Assembly: GCF_003182355.1 (NCBI RefSeq)
Contig: NZ_QGTW01000003.1
Location: forward strand, 124,001 to 188,000
DNA from: Cytobacillus oceanisediminis
GTDB taxonomy: Bacteria > Bacillota > Bacilli > Bacillales > Cytobacillaceae
Length of the DNA stretch: 64,000 nucleotides
Direction: 5' to 3'
Positions 52,659-60,323 of the stretch are shown one piece after another. The position numbers and the translations under genes were made by a program. The notes beneath the pieces are model-generated. The model did not search any database. It was not told the origin of the DNA and saw nothing but the letters and a program-made list of their open reading frames with translations. Every line of letters starts with the position of its first letter. Position 1 is the stretch's first letter.

Positions 52659-54593
52659 TTATATCTGTTTGCTTAAGGAAGCTTTCGTCGGCAAAACCTT
52701 TTTAATCATCTCAAGCACTTCGGGGTTTTCATTTTCATTTACTAAAATATGAACAGTACCTTTATCTTCATGGGTTCTGATTAACCTTCCAATTCCCTGT
52801 CTTAATCTTAAGATCATATATGGCAGATCAACCTCCCTGAATGGATCGGCTGCCCCTTCTCTCTTTGCAGTAAATACCGGATCATGCGGAGGGAACGGCA
52901 GACCAAAAATAATCACGTTTTCCAGAGATCTTCCCGGTATGTCGAGACCTTCCCATAAGTTAACGGAGCATAGAACAGATTGCTCGTCATTTTGGAAGTT
53001 TGACACCAGTGTGCTGATTTCCGCATCTCCTTCGAAAAAGAACGGGACATCCATTTTACCGGCAGCATAAGCTTTAAATTCTGCCAAATCTGAACGATTT
53101 GTGAACAGCACCAAAGCTCGTCCTTCAGATTTCCTGATTTGCCCAATCGTATATTCCATTTTTTCAGCTGCTTCATCCTCTGCAAATTCCGGCATGCTAA
53201 TGGACATGTTTTCTTCATAGTCAAAAGGAGATTCTACTGTGAAGGATAAATATTCATTCACACCAAGACTTTTGGCCATATAATCAAACGATTTATTTTC
53301 AGACAATGTTGCCGATGAGAAAACAAAAGGCTTGTTCTGTGAAAAAACTTCCTCCCTCATAATATCCTCGACCATTCTAGGCATTATCACCAGGGTTCTT
53401 TCACCATTATGGTCTTCAAACCAAGTAATTCCCTTTAAATCTTTAAGGAACAGGGACAGTGAGTATGAGATTTGCTCAAGGTATTCTTCGACGATTTTTA
53501 AATCATAGTCGTTAATGACATACATTTCACTTTCAAAAACCAGTTCCTCTTCAAGGCTGCTTATTAAATCCTGCAGCTTTCTTCCTTCTCGCATGACATC
53601 AGCCGTTTTTTCAATAGCTTTCTTGTCTGAGCCTGTTTCTGCGGAAACAGACATTGCAAGCGTTAAGAAGAAATGCTCATTTTGGTAAATAGCATCTTCA
53701 ATGATATTCAAGGTTTTTTCCCGTACATCATTCGCCATCAGCCTTGTTAACAGAGATTCAAGTATTTGCTCAGTGAAGCGATAGGTTAGTGCCTTCTGGG
53801 AGGCATATTCCAGTAAATGCCCCTCATCGAAAACAACACAAGAACTTTCCGGAAGCAGCGGCAGCTGTCCTTCCCTTTTTCTAGATTCCTTTGTCCAAAT
53901 GTGTTCCATGTAAAAATCATGTGAACAAATAATCAAGTCATTCGCACTCCGGTAATATTCCCGATGCAAGGTTTGGCCGCAGCGGTGGCGTTTTTCACAA
54001 GTAAAACAATCCTGTATTGAGTCCCATGCAACATTTGCCCAATGCTCATCTGGCAAGTCTGGATAATCCTTACGATCACCATACCTCTCAAATTTTTGCA
54101 TAGAGGAACCAGTTTGGACAAAGTCAGGAAGCTCATCAAAAATGCGGTTATAATGATCATGAACATCGTTTGCCACAAGCTTGTCCAGCTTATTTAAGCA
54201 TAAGTATTGATCGCGCGATTTAGCCAGCCTTACATCGATATTCAACCCCAATGCTTTTTCAAGCTTCGCAATATCGCCTTCCTTTTTAACAAGCTGCTCG
54301 ATCAATGTTTCATCCGCGCATGCGATAATGGCCGGCTTATTTATGTACCTTGCATAGCTGATTGCATATAGTAAATAAACAATCGTCTTCCCAGTTCCCA
54401 CACCTGCTTCTGCAAAAATAACCTTCTTGTCTTTAAAAGCTTTTTCAAGCTGAAAAGCCATAAATATTTGCTCATCCCGTATTTCAAAACCTGCTTCAGG
54501 CAATATATCGTAAAAAACATCCCCGATCCACTCGCTTAACTTCTCGTAAAAAGATTCGCTCTTGGACACGGCAAAAGGCATTCGGTTAGACAT
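52659..54593 (-). CDS. ypvA: DinG/XPD-type ATP-dependent helicase (YpvA)
   Basis: A 644-residue superfamily 2 helicase. Motif I is AEAGVGTGKTIVYLLYAI (near 61), the DEAH-type box is VVFDEGHLLEY, and motif VI is LRQGIGRLIRT near the C-terminus. Four Cys (YLCLNKLDKL, DCFTCEKRHRCGQ) between motifs I and II match the XPD/DinG Fe-S cluster ligands, so a 4Fe-4S cluster is likely. It unwinds 5'-tailed or forked DNA in that family. Start ATG 54593 behind GGAGGGGTATC. Size and place match B. subtilis YpvA. Confidence 0.9.
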   Translation of the reverse strand: MSNRMPFAVSKSESFYEKLSEWIGDVFYDILPEAGFEIRDEQIFMAFQLEKAFKDKKVIFAEAGVGTGKTIVYLLYAISYARYINKPAIIACADETLIEQLVKKEGDIAKLEKALGLNIDVRLAKSRDQYLCLNKLDKLVANDVHDHYNRIFDELPDFVQTGSSMQKFERYGDRKDYPDLPDEHWANVAWDSIQDCFTCEKRHRCGQTLHREYYRSANDLIICSHDFYMEHIWTKESRKREGQLPLLPESSCVVFDEGHLLEYASQKALTYRFTEQILESLLTRLMANDVREKTLNIIEDAIYQNEHFFLTLAMSVSAETGSDKKAIEKTADVMREGRKLQDLISSLEEELVFESEMYVINDYDLKIVEEYLEQISYSLSLFLKDLKGITWFEDHNGERTLVIMPRMVEDIMREEVFSQNKPFVFSSATLSENKSFDYMAKSLGVNEYLSFTVESPFDYEENMSISMPEFAEDEAAEKMEYTIGQIRKSEGRALVLFTNRSDLAEFKAYAAGKMDVPFFFEGDAEISTLVSNFQNDEQSVLCSVNLWEGLDIPGRSLENVIIFGLPFPPHDPVFTAKREGAADPFREVDLPYMILRLRQGIGRLIRTHEDKGTVHILVNENENPEVLEMIKKVLPTKASLSKQI

Positions 54594-54780
54594 GATACCC
54601 CTCCGTAAATAAAAAGTTAAAGCGTCTAATATTGCTGACGCCGTTATTGCGGTTATATCATTATTTCAATTTTTTGCTGTTTATAAACAAATGAACATCA
54701 TACAATTTTATCGCAAATATGGCAACTGTCAAGAATAATACCATTCCAAGATAGTGGGTAGTTTCCCGTCGGAAATTCAA

Positions 54781-54817
54781 AAAAAAGCAGGGGTGCTTTT
54801 ACAGCCAGCCCCTGCCG
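54781..54817 (-). terminator. Terminator of the 55-aa gene
   Basis: Minus strand GCAGGGG, 15-base loop, CCCCTGC, TTTTTTTTG. The rest of 54594-54780 shows nothing recognisable beyond a GCGTC/GACGC hairpin at about 54624. Confidence 0.7.
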
Positions 54818-54835
54818 TTCTTCATGTTTTATTCT

Positions 54836-55003
54836 TTAGTTAATGCGAGACATAGAAAATGACAATGCCTGCTGCAGTTCGTCCTGCGCATTTCTAAGAC
54901 TCTCCAGAGCCTCAGCCGAAGAATCACCTTCTCCTTGAATTGCTTCCATTGTTCCGTTCAGCGCCTGTGAAATTTTATGAAAATCAATATTTGAATGCTT
55001 CAT
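54836..55003 (-). CDS. Small hypothetical protein (55 aa)
   Basis: ATG 55003 reads MKHSNIDFHKISQALNGTME and ends SFSMSRIN. It is acidic, all-helical in appearance and rich in Gln, Glu and Ala. GGAGG lies seven bases upstream, and a terminator follows the stop, so it looks like a real gene although I do not recognise the family. It begins 86 bases after the RNA methyltransferase gene ends, in the same direction. Confidence 0.7.
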   Translation of the reverse strand: MKHSNIDFHKISQALNGTMEAIQGEGDSSAEALESLRNAQDELQQALSFSMSRIN

Positions 55004-55088
55004 TGCCATCCCTCCTGACAGAATTAGATAAGTATAGTCTATTCAAAAACAGGAGGTTTTATGCTTTTTGGCTTCTAAAAGGAAAAGC

Positions 55089-56228
55089 TTATTTGTTTCT
55101 TGGCGGCCTTTTGCCCCAATACTGATAATAATCGGTCCGGATAAAACCGTTAAAGAGCTTGCGTTTCTTCGTTGCAGGTTTTCCAAAATGAGTCTCAAAT
55201 TCTTCATCAGAGGTCATGATATAGATCGACCATGTATCAAGAGGGGCAAAGGCTTTGCCCATTTCGGCATACATTCTCTGCACAGCCGCCTTCTCTCCAA
55301 GTCTTTCGCCATAGGGCGGATTTCCGACAATCACTCCATATTCCTTAGTGGTCGTGAAATCTCTTACCTGCATTTGTTTAAAATTAATGAGTTCTCCCAA
55401 GCCGGCTTCAAAAGCGTTCTCTTCGGCTATTTTCACCATTCTGTGATCAATATCGGCTCCGGCGATATCCAGAGGCTGATCATAATTTGCCAAATCCTCA
55501 GCTTCGTATCTGGCATCCTCCCAGACTTTTTCAGGAATCCAGTGCCATGCTTCTGATATAAATTCACGATTAAAACCAGGTGCAATATTTTGGCCGATCA
55601 ATGCAGCTTCAATTGGAATCGTGCCGGATCCGCAGAAAGGATCCACGAACGGCTTGTCCGGAGTCCAATTTGTCAGCATCACCAAAGCGGCTGCAAGAGT
55701 TTCCTTCAGCGGTGCTTCCCCCTGGCCAGCACGGTATCCCCGTTTATGCAGACCGCTTCCGCTGGCATCAATCGTCAATAATGCCACATCTTTATGAAGT
55801 GCCACTTCTATTTTAAATAGAGGCCCATTCTCTTCAAGCCAGCCTGTTTTTTTATATTTCGTTCTTATCCGTTCCACAATTGCTTTCTTAACAATGGCCT
55901 GGCAATCAGAAACAGAAAAAAGTTTCGATTTTACAGATTTGCCCGAAACGGGAAACTCGGCGTTTTCCGGCATGTAATTTTCCCAAGGCAGAGATTTTGT
56001 TTTTTCAAAAAGCTCATCAAAGCTTGTTGCTTTGAATTCGCCTACTTTTATCCGGACTCTGTCTGCTGTTCTTAACCATAAGTTAGAACGGACAATAGCC
56101 GTTTCATCTCCCTTGAAAGTAATCCTCCCGTTTTCAACTTCGCACTCATATCCTAGATCTCGCACTTCTTTCGCTGCCAAAGCTTCAAGACCCATTGCGG
56201 TCGTTGCGATCAAATCATATTTAGACAT
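55089..56228 (-). CDS. ypsC: THUMP-domain class I SAM-dependent RNA methyltransferase (YpsC)
   Basis: A 379-residue enzyme of the RlmL/RlmK N6-/N2-guanine methyltransferase group. The THUMP RNA-binding domain covers about 1-155 (ATTAMGLEALAAKEVRDLGYE ... VEVALHKD). The Rossmann domain has FVDPFCGSGTIPIEAA and the catalytic NPPYGERLG. The likely target is 23S rRNA guanine. AAGGGTGAAATT precedes ATG 56228. The gene sits beside rnpB as in B. subtilis ypsC. Confidence 0.93.
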   Translation of the reverse strand: MSKYDLIATTAMGLEALAAKEVRDLGYECEVENGRITFKGDETAIVRSNLWLRTADRVRIKVGEFKATSFDELFEKTKSLPWENYMPENAEFPVSGKSVKSKLFSVSDCQAIVKKAIVERIRTKYKKTGWLEENGPLFKIEVALHKDVALLTIDASGSGLHKRGYRAGQGEAPLKETLAAALVMLTNWTPDKPFVDPFCGSGTIPIEAALIGQNIAPGFNREFISEAWHWIPEKVWEDARYEAEDLANYDQPLDIAGADIDHRMVKIAEENAFEAGLGELINFKQMQVRDFTTTKEYGVIVGNPPYGERLGEKAAVQRMYAEMGKAFAPLDTWSIYIMTSDEEFETHFGKPATKKRKLFNGFIRTDYYQYWGKRPPRNK

Positions 56229-56660
56229 AATTTCACCCTTACTTTAAAAATTGTTCTTCTGATATGTACACTATTAAGGAATTAGTATATGTGATTATCA
56301 TATAAAGTATATATGTTTATTCGCGTGACCGCAATGGAGGCACCTGGTGCTGACCGTGGACCATATAGATTAGTATGGTAAGCATTTGTTTGCTGGAACG
56401 GAGCAAATAATTTCAACAACATAATTTTTACTTGGATTGTGCATTCGGCGATGGAATTGACGCATTTCCCCATTGCTTGATCGTATAATCAGCCTGCGAC
56501 GACGCAATTATCGTTTAACGGCACATTTATTTCCTTTTATCAACGTAATCAGCGGTGGGATTCGTGCATTCCCCCCTTGGTTGGACAAAAACGGGGTAAA
56601 GCAATTATTTGCTAACGCTACACAATAAGCTGTCTGTATACCTTACTATCATTCAGCTGG
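56229..56660. other. 430-base intergenic region with degenerate internal repeats
   Basis: No gene is supported here; the longest frame (56282-56473, minus) has no ribosome binding site and unlikely composition. On the minus strand the sequence repeats a loose unit, for example GGGGGGAATGCACGAATCCC and GGGGAAATGCGTCAATTCC, each followed by CACCGC or CATCGC, and CTGATTA occurs twice. Base composition is higher in G+C than the usual spacers. Its nature is open: decayed repeats or an uncharacterised RNA. Confidence 0.45.
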
Positions 56661-56663
56661 TTA

Positions 56664-56695
56664 AATAAAAAAGCTCTCCTTAAAAAGGAGAGCTT
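56664..56695 (-). terminator. rnpB terminator
   Basis: Minus strand AAGCTCTCCTT, loop TTT, AAGGAGAGCTT, TTTTATTT, about 20 bases after the RNase P RNA. Confidence 0.85.
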
Positions 56696-56717
56696 GAATA
56701 TATAACACTCATACTGT

Positions 56718-57131
56718 CTCACTAATAACGTTCTGTAAGCCATGTTTTGTACCATAGTACTGCAAGCGACTAATGTCTCGTACTCAGGTGGTAATCATCT
56801 ATCTACAGGCGTTTGCCTGTCCTTCCCGTTGTTCATTTCCTCAGGGAAAGTGCCCCTACCATCATTTGGGTTTCTCGCTCGCGGGGTTTACCTCGTTCCA
56901 CCCTTTTCATTTCTGAAAAGGCTACGTCACTGTGGCACTTTCAAGGTATTCATGCCATATCCCGAAGGACTTAGGCATTTTCCCTGCCGTCAGCCGAGCA
57001 TACGCCCGACTGCCCTAGCTTATGAATTCGCTAGGCACGAACACTACAAGCATCTCAGCCTGTGCGAGCATGGACTTTCCTCTACAATATGAAAACATAT
57101 TGCAGCGATTACCCGAACGCTATTAATGATC
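56718..57131 (-). ncRNA. rnpB: RNase P RNA, class B
   Basis: The catalytic RNA of tRNA 5' processing. On the minus strand it contains the universal GAGGAAAGTCCATGCTCGCAC, GTGCCACAGTGACG, AGGTAAACCCC, CGAGCGAGAAACCCAAAT and GAGTACGAGACATTAG blocks in the Bacillus (type B) order, ending ACAAAACATGGCTTACAGAACG. P1 forms between CATTAATAGCGTTC and GAACGTTATTAGTG. The ends are estimated from P1 and the promoter. A 116-codon frame across it is coincidental. Confidence 0.97.
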
Positions 57132-57140
57132 ACAAAGATT

Positions 57141-57169
57141 ATTATATGAAATCTCTGTTGAAATAGCAA
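57141..57169 (-). promoter_or_regulatory. rnpB promoter
   Basis: TTGCTA, 17-base spacer and TATAAT on the minus strand, with the start expected near 57134. Confidence 0.75.
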
Positions 57170-57201
57170 TGGTTTTAAATAGGAAAAACTGAGAATCCCT
57201 G

Positions 57202-57501
57202 TCAATCATACAACTTGCTGCCAAAAACGTGCTTTTCCAGGTTGGACAATCTTTTTAAAATGTCAAAATTAGTTGTGCCGGCAGTTTGTGCGGCTGGCCG
57301 GCGTGAAGCTTCTTCAACCTGCTTCTTTAATCTCATATTTTCCTGCTGAAGATCTTCAATTTCCTGATGGAATGCTTCATAGTCTTTTATAACCAAGTCT
57401 AAAAATTTATCTACATCCTCAGGTTTATAACCGCGCATAGCTGTTTTAAACTCTTTTTCCAAAATATCTTTTGCCGTTAATTTAATTTTATCGGATAGCA
57501 T
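57202..57501 (-). CDS. gpsB: Cell division protein GpsB
   Basis: A 99-residue DivIVA-like coiled-coil protein that couples peptidoglycan synthesis (PBP1) to division. The membrane-binding and PBP-binding N-terminal domain [20 protein letters not shown], a central coiled coil ([18 protein letters not shown]) and the trimerising tail [25 protein letters not shown] sequence are nearly the same as in B. subtilis. ATG 57501 is preferred to the GTG at 57510 because that GTG lies in the ribosome binding site CGAGGTGAG. Confidence 0.96.
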   Translation of the reverse strand: MLSDKIKLTAKDILEKEFKTAMRGYKPEDVDKFLDLVIKDYEAFHQEIEDLQQENMRLKKQVEEASRRPAAQTAGTTNFDILKRLSNLEKHVFGSKLYD

Positions 57502-57578
57502 TACACTCACCTCGGTATATCGCCAATCATCATTATTATTTTTTCAAAAATATAAACTTTTGTCAATTTATCAATGCG

Positions 57579-58148
57579 CTATTCAAACATATCTCGCTGT
57601 GACAATTGTTCTTCCTCTACAATCAATTGTAAATCATAAAAGGTGATTAGTCTAATTTCATATTCATTTTCTTCTTCATATTTTTGGGCGGTTTCATATA
57701 GATATTTGGGACTGCCCTCTTTTTCCGAATCATAAAATAGAAGGAGCACATCGCTTTTATTAACAAGAAAATGATTTTTAAGCCTGAACTGCTGCGGGTT
57801 TTCATATGGTTTCCGGGATACGGAGTCAACAAAATCAGCCTGCACAAGTATGGATTCATACCATTCTTTATTAGTTTCCTTCCATGATGCCTCCTGTTCC
57901 AAAAAAGGAGTAATGACTGCAAGCTTCAGTTCCGAGTACCCTTCCAGCTGAAGGTCAAAAACAACTTCAGCAGCCCATAGCTCTGTTCCAAGCTGGCCGC
58001 TGATGATTACCCATTCCAGCCCATCGTCAAGCAAAGAAAGCAAACTTTTCTTTATTGCAGTTTTTATGTAACCGACCGCGGGATCATCGTTCTTGAATAT
58101 TCCAACCTCAAATGGTTTATACCCTGAAACAACTGCTACTTTAGACAA
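57579..58148 (-). CDS. ypsA: SLOG-domain protein YpsA
   Basis: A 189-residue SLOG (LOG/TIR-related nucleotide-binding) protein. [13 protein letters not shown] and [21 protein letters not shown] carry the Gly-rich nucleotide-site patterns. B. subtilis YpsA influences cell division and protects against oxidative stress, and it is encoded next to gpsB, as here. The start is TTG 58148 with AAGGAG eight bases before. Ligand unknown. Confidence 0.92.
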   Translation of the reverse strand: MSKVAVVSGYKPFEVGIFKNDDPAVGYIKTAIKKSLLSLLDDGLEWVIISGQLGTELWAAEVVFDLQLEGYSELKLAVITPFLEQEASWKETNKEWYESILVQADFVDSVSRKPYENPQQFRLKNHFLVNKSDVLLLFYDSEKEGSPKYLYETAQKYEEENEYEIRLITFYDLQLIVEEEQLSQRDMFE

Positions 58149-58261
58149 GATGCAAAACTCCTTAAAACATTTCTGGCTAATAATTTATTTGTGCTGGGTG
58201 TTTTCCTCCAAAGAAGTTTATTCTTATAGTATGCGCTTAAACTGATAATTTTTCCAATAAA

Positions 58262-58300
58262 AAATATAGTTCTGTACGTTATTGATTTATACAGAACCAT
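58262..58300 (-). terminator. Second (distal) terminator-like hairpin after cotD
   Basis: Minus strand GTTCTGTA, 13-base loop, TACAGAAC, TATATTTTTTATT. It lies just beyond the primary hairpin, giving tandem terminators. Confidence 0.6.
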
Positions 58301-58305
58301 AATAT

Positions 58306-58336
58306 AAAGAACAAGGGCATATAGCCCTTGTTCTTT
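58306..58336 (-). terminator. cotD terminator
   Basis: AAAGAACAAGGGC and GCCCTTGTTCTTT form a perfect 13-bp stem around ATATA, starting at the cotD stop codon. Confidence 0.8.
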
Positions 58337-58721
58337 ATCTTCCGTAAAAACTTGGCCCTTGCTTAGGTCCCATTCCCGGGCCAGTTGAAGCTCCAGCTAC
58401 TCCTGTTCCTGGGCCACCGTAACCAGGGCCCATTCCCATCCCAGGTCCCGGACCTCCAAATCCTGGTCCCATTCCTGGACTATATGCTCCTGCTACACCT
58501 GGTCTTGGCCCCACATTTACATTGGAGGTTGTAACCTCATTCACAACTGATTGGGTATGAGGATAAGAATGCTGATTCTCATAATTAGTGTGGTTTACAT
58601 GTGTATGATGTGTAGGATGAATGTGCGGAACCACTACGTTTTGGAACGAATGAGTCACACAGCATTTTGTCGGATGAACAACAGCAGGCATAACCTGCGA
58701 TGGTCTTGGTCTGCAATGCAT
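58335..58721 (-). CDS. cotD: CotD family spore coat protein
   Basis: A 128-residue inner-coat protein. The N-terminal half is His-, Pro- and Val-rich with HPTKCCVTHSFQNVVVPHIHPTHHTHVNH, the CotD signature. The C-terminal half is a Gly/Pro/Met-rich tail with repeated GPGMGPG-type units, longer than in B. subtilis CotD (75 residues). AAAGGGGATC precedes ATG 58721. A sigma-K-like promoter is present upstream. It sits next to ypsA and yprB, as in B. subtilis. Confidence 0.92.
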   Translation of the reverse strand: MHCRPRPSQVMPAVVHPTKCCVTHSFQNVVVPHIHPTHHTHVNHTNYENQHSYPHTQSVVNEVTTSNVNVGPRPGVAGAYSPGMGPGFGGPGPGMGMGPGYGGPGTGVAGASTGPGMGPKQGPSFYGR

Positions 58722-58726
58722 GTAAA

Positions 58727-58790
58727 GATCCCCTTTCTAAATTGTATTTACATTAACAACCTATGTAAGAAAGGGGATTCTTGTACTAAT
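58727..58790 (-). promoter_or_regulatory. cotD promoter region (sigma-K-like) with inverted repeat
   Basis: GTAC, 17 bases, then CATAGGTTG resembles the sigma-K AC-N17-CATANNNT pattern. ATCCCCTTTCT in the spacer and AGAAAGGGGAT at the ribosome binding site form an 11-bp inverted repeat spanning both elements. Confidence 0.5.
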
Positions 58791-58828
58791 GAAAATACCT
58801 AATTTAGCTTAGATTTATAGGTTTTTGT

Positions 58829-58924
58829 TTAGAGCATACTGTAAAAACTGTCTTTTAAGTTGGAAAAAACGATTGCTGTAGTGAAAATTACAAGGAAGAA
58901 TAAAACTAAAATTGCTTTATACAT
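58829..58924 (-). CDS. 31-residue single-helix membrane peptide
   Basis: ATG 58924 to TAA encodes MYKAILVLFFLVIFTTAIVF then SNLKDSFYSML: a hydrophobic helix directly after a lone Lys, and a short polar tail. GTGAGG lies eight bases upstream. It fills the gap between mrfB and cotD in the same direction. I do not recognise it; sporulation-associated short peptides are common in such gaps, but nothing here shows the timing. Confidence 0.55.
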   Translation of the reverse strand: MYKAILVLFFLVIFTTAIVFSNLKDSFYSML

Positions 58925-59069
58925 ATTACCAGCCTCACTATATATTATTCCTAAAAAAGTACCACACAGCTACTTATTTTACCGCTTACAAGAGGTACAG
59001 ACAACTAGGAAATAGTGGATTTTTTTGTCTGGATTATTAAAATTTTGTTACAAATAAAATTGTAATCAA

Positions 59070-60323
59070 TTAAATGCTTTTTCTGTTCAGGCGTTCAAGC
59101 CTCTTTTCAAGTTCTTCCTCTTTTATACTTATTTTTTCCTTTTCTTTTCCAGAGGTTTTTCCGTATAGCTCTAGGGCTTTTTCTGCAAATACAATTGCCT
59201 GGTCGATATCTTTCAAACGATGTTCGTAGATTTTAGCCAGCTCAATGCAAGAAATCAGCTTTGATTTCAGGCTGCCTCTGTCTGCTATGCTTTTCCATAA
59301 TCTTGCCGCTTCAGCCCAGTTTTTATGTTTCTTATGCTCAAACGCCAATGCAAATCTTGCTTCCAGGGCTTCTTGGGTTTCGCCATCGGAAATTTTATTG
59401 AATGCTGTTTTTGCTTCTGTTGATTCTCCCAATGAAGAAAGCCATCGACCTACCTCAAAAACCTCGCGGGGCGTTTGCCTATCGTCAAGCCGCAATATTT
59501 GAAAAGATAGATGTGTATATAAGCTGATCAGTGATAAAATATCAATTTCGTTATGTTTAATAATCCCGAGCATGCCTTCAGGGTTTTTCCTTTCAACGAA
59601 GTCAAAATAAATCATGGGAGCGAGAAAGCCTGGAATATCATCTTTTCGTTCAATACCCAAAACATCTTTTTCAACTGCCGTCAGCTTTATTCTCTCAAGC
59701 TTATGCTTCCACATTCTCCTTGCAGCATGGTATAAATCAAAATGCCCGAATGGAGGCAGTTTTGGTACATGTTCCCTAATCAGGGTATGCCTCGTTTTAA
59801 CCTGGGGCCAGTCGAAAGCTTTCCCGTTATAGGTCACCATCGTCGAATAATCAATACTTTCGAGAAAGCTCTTATATAAAGGAATCTCGGCACCTGGATG
59901 CGGGAGAATATGCTGCTTTAATTTTACTTTATTTCCTTTAAGGCTGGCTTGTCCGAGAAGAAAAATAGAATTCCCAGCCCCTCCACCCAAGCCTGTTGTC
60001 TCTGTATCAAAGAAAAAAATATTTTCCGGATCATGGCCGGCGGCAGACAGCGGGTGCCTGATACTTGAAGAATTCCATGCCTCCACTGCGGCAGCAAATT
60101 GGCCAAATGAATAAATGCCATGCTTTTGATCGAGACTATATTCCTTCTCCCTTACAAGGCAATAGGAATCTTCAAAGTAAAATGGATAGACGCCATCCTT
60201 TTCCCAATCCTCTTTATAAGGCACTTCTATACTGGGTTCCTCTTTCTTAATAGGAGCAGGCTTAATGCTATTGTGAGTGCCAAGGTGACTTTTTAGCCTG
60301 TTCAGCTTATTTTTAATGGACAA
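59070..60323 (-). CDS. mrfB: Mitomycin repair factor B, exonuclease (YprB)
   Basis: A 417-residue DEDD-type exonuclease with C-terminal TPR repeats. The nuclease domain has FFFDTETTGLGGG (Asp-Glu), VTYNGKAFDWPQ and HNEIDILSL (third and fourth acids); the last ~120 residues are TPR-like. In B. subtilis MrfA-MrfB excise mitomycin C adducts independently of UvrABC. The start is TTG 60323, preceded by AAGGTGAT and overlapping the end of mrfA by 11 bases; this gives the family length (413 in B. subtilis), whereas the longer frame runs antisense-like through mrfA in another frame. Confidence 0.9.
   Translation of the reverse strand: MSIKNKLNRLKSHLGTHNSIKPAPIKKEEPSIEVPYKEDWEKDGVYPFYFEDSYCLVREKEYSLDQKHGIYSFGQFAAAVEAWNSSSIRHPLSAAGHDPENIFFFDTETTGLGGGAGNSIFLLGQASLKGNKVKLKQHILPHPGAEIPLYKSFLESIDYSTMVTYNGKAFDWPQVKTRHTLIREHVPKLPPFGHFDLYHAARRMWKHKLERIKLTAVEKDVLGIERKDDIPGFLAPMIYFDFVERKNPEGMLGIIKHNEIDILSLISLYTHLSFQILRLDDRQTPREVFEVGRWLSSLGESTEAKTAFNKISDGETQEALEARFALAFEHKKHKNWAEAARLWKSIADRGSLKSKLISCIELAKIYEHRLKDIDQAIVFAEKALELYGKTSGKEKEKISIKEEELEKRLERLNRKSI

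Noticed and set aside
56282..56473. 63-codon frame upstream of ypsC
   Set aside because: No ribosome binding site, irregular codon use and repeated-unit composition.
56742..57092. 116-codon open frame on the plus strand
   Set aside because: Entirely antisense to RNase P RNA.
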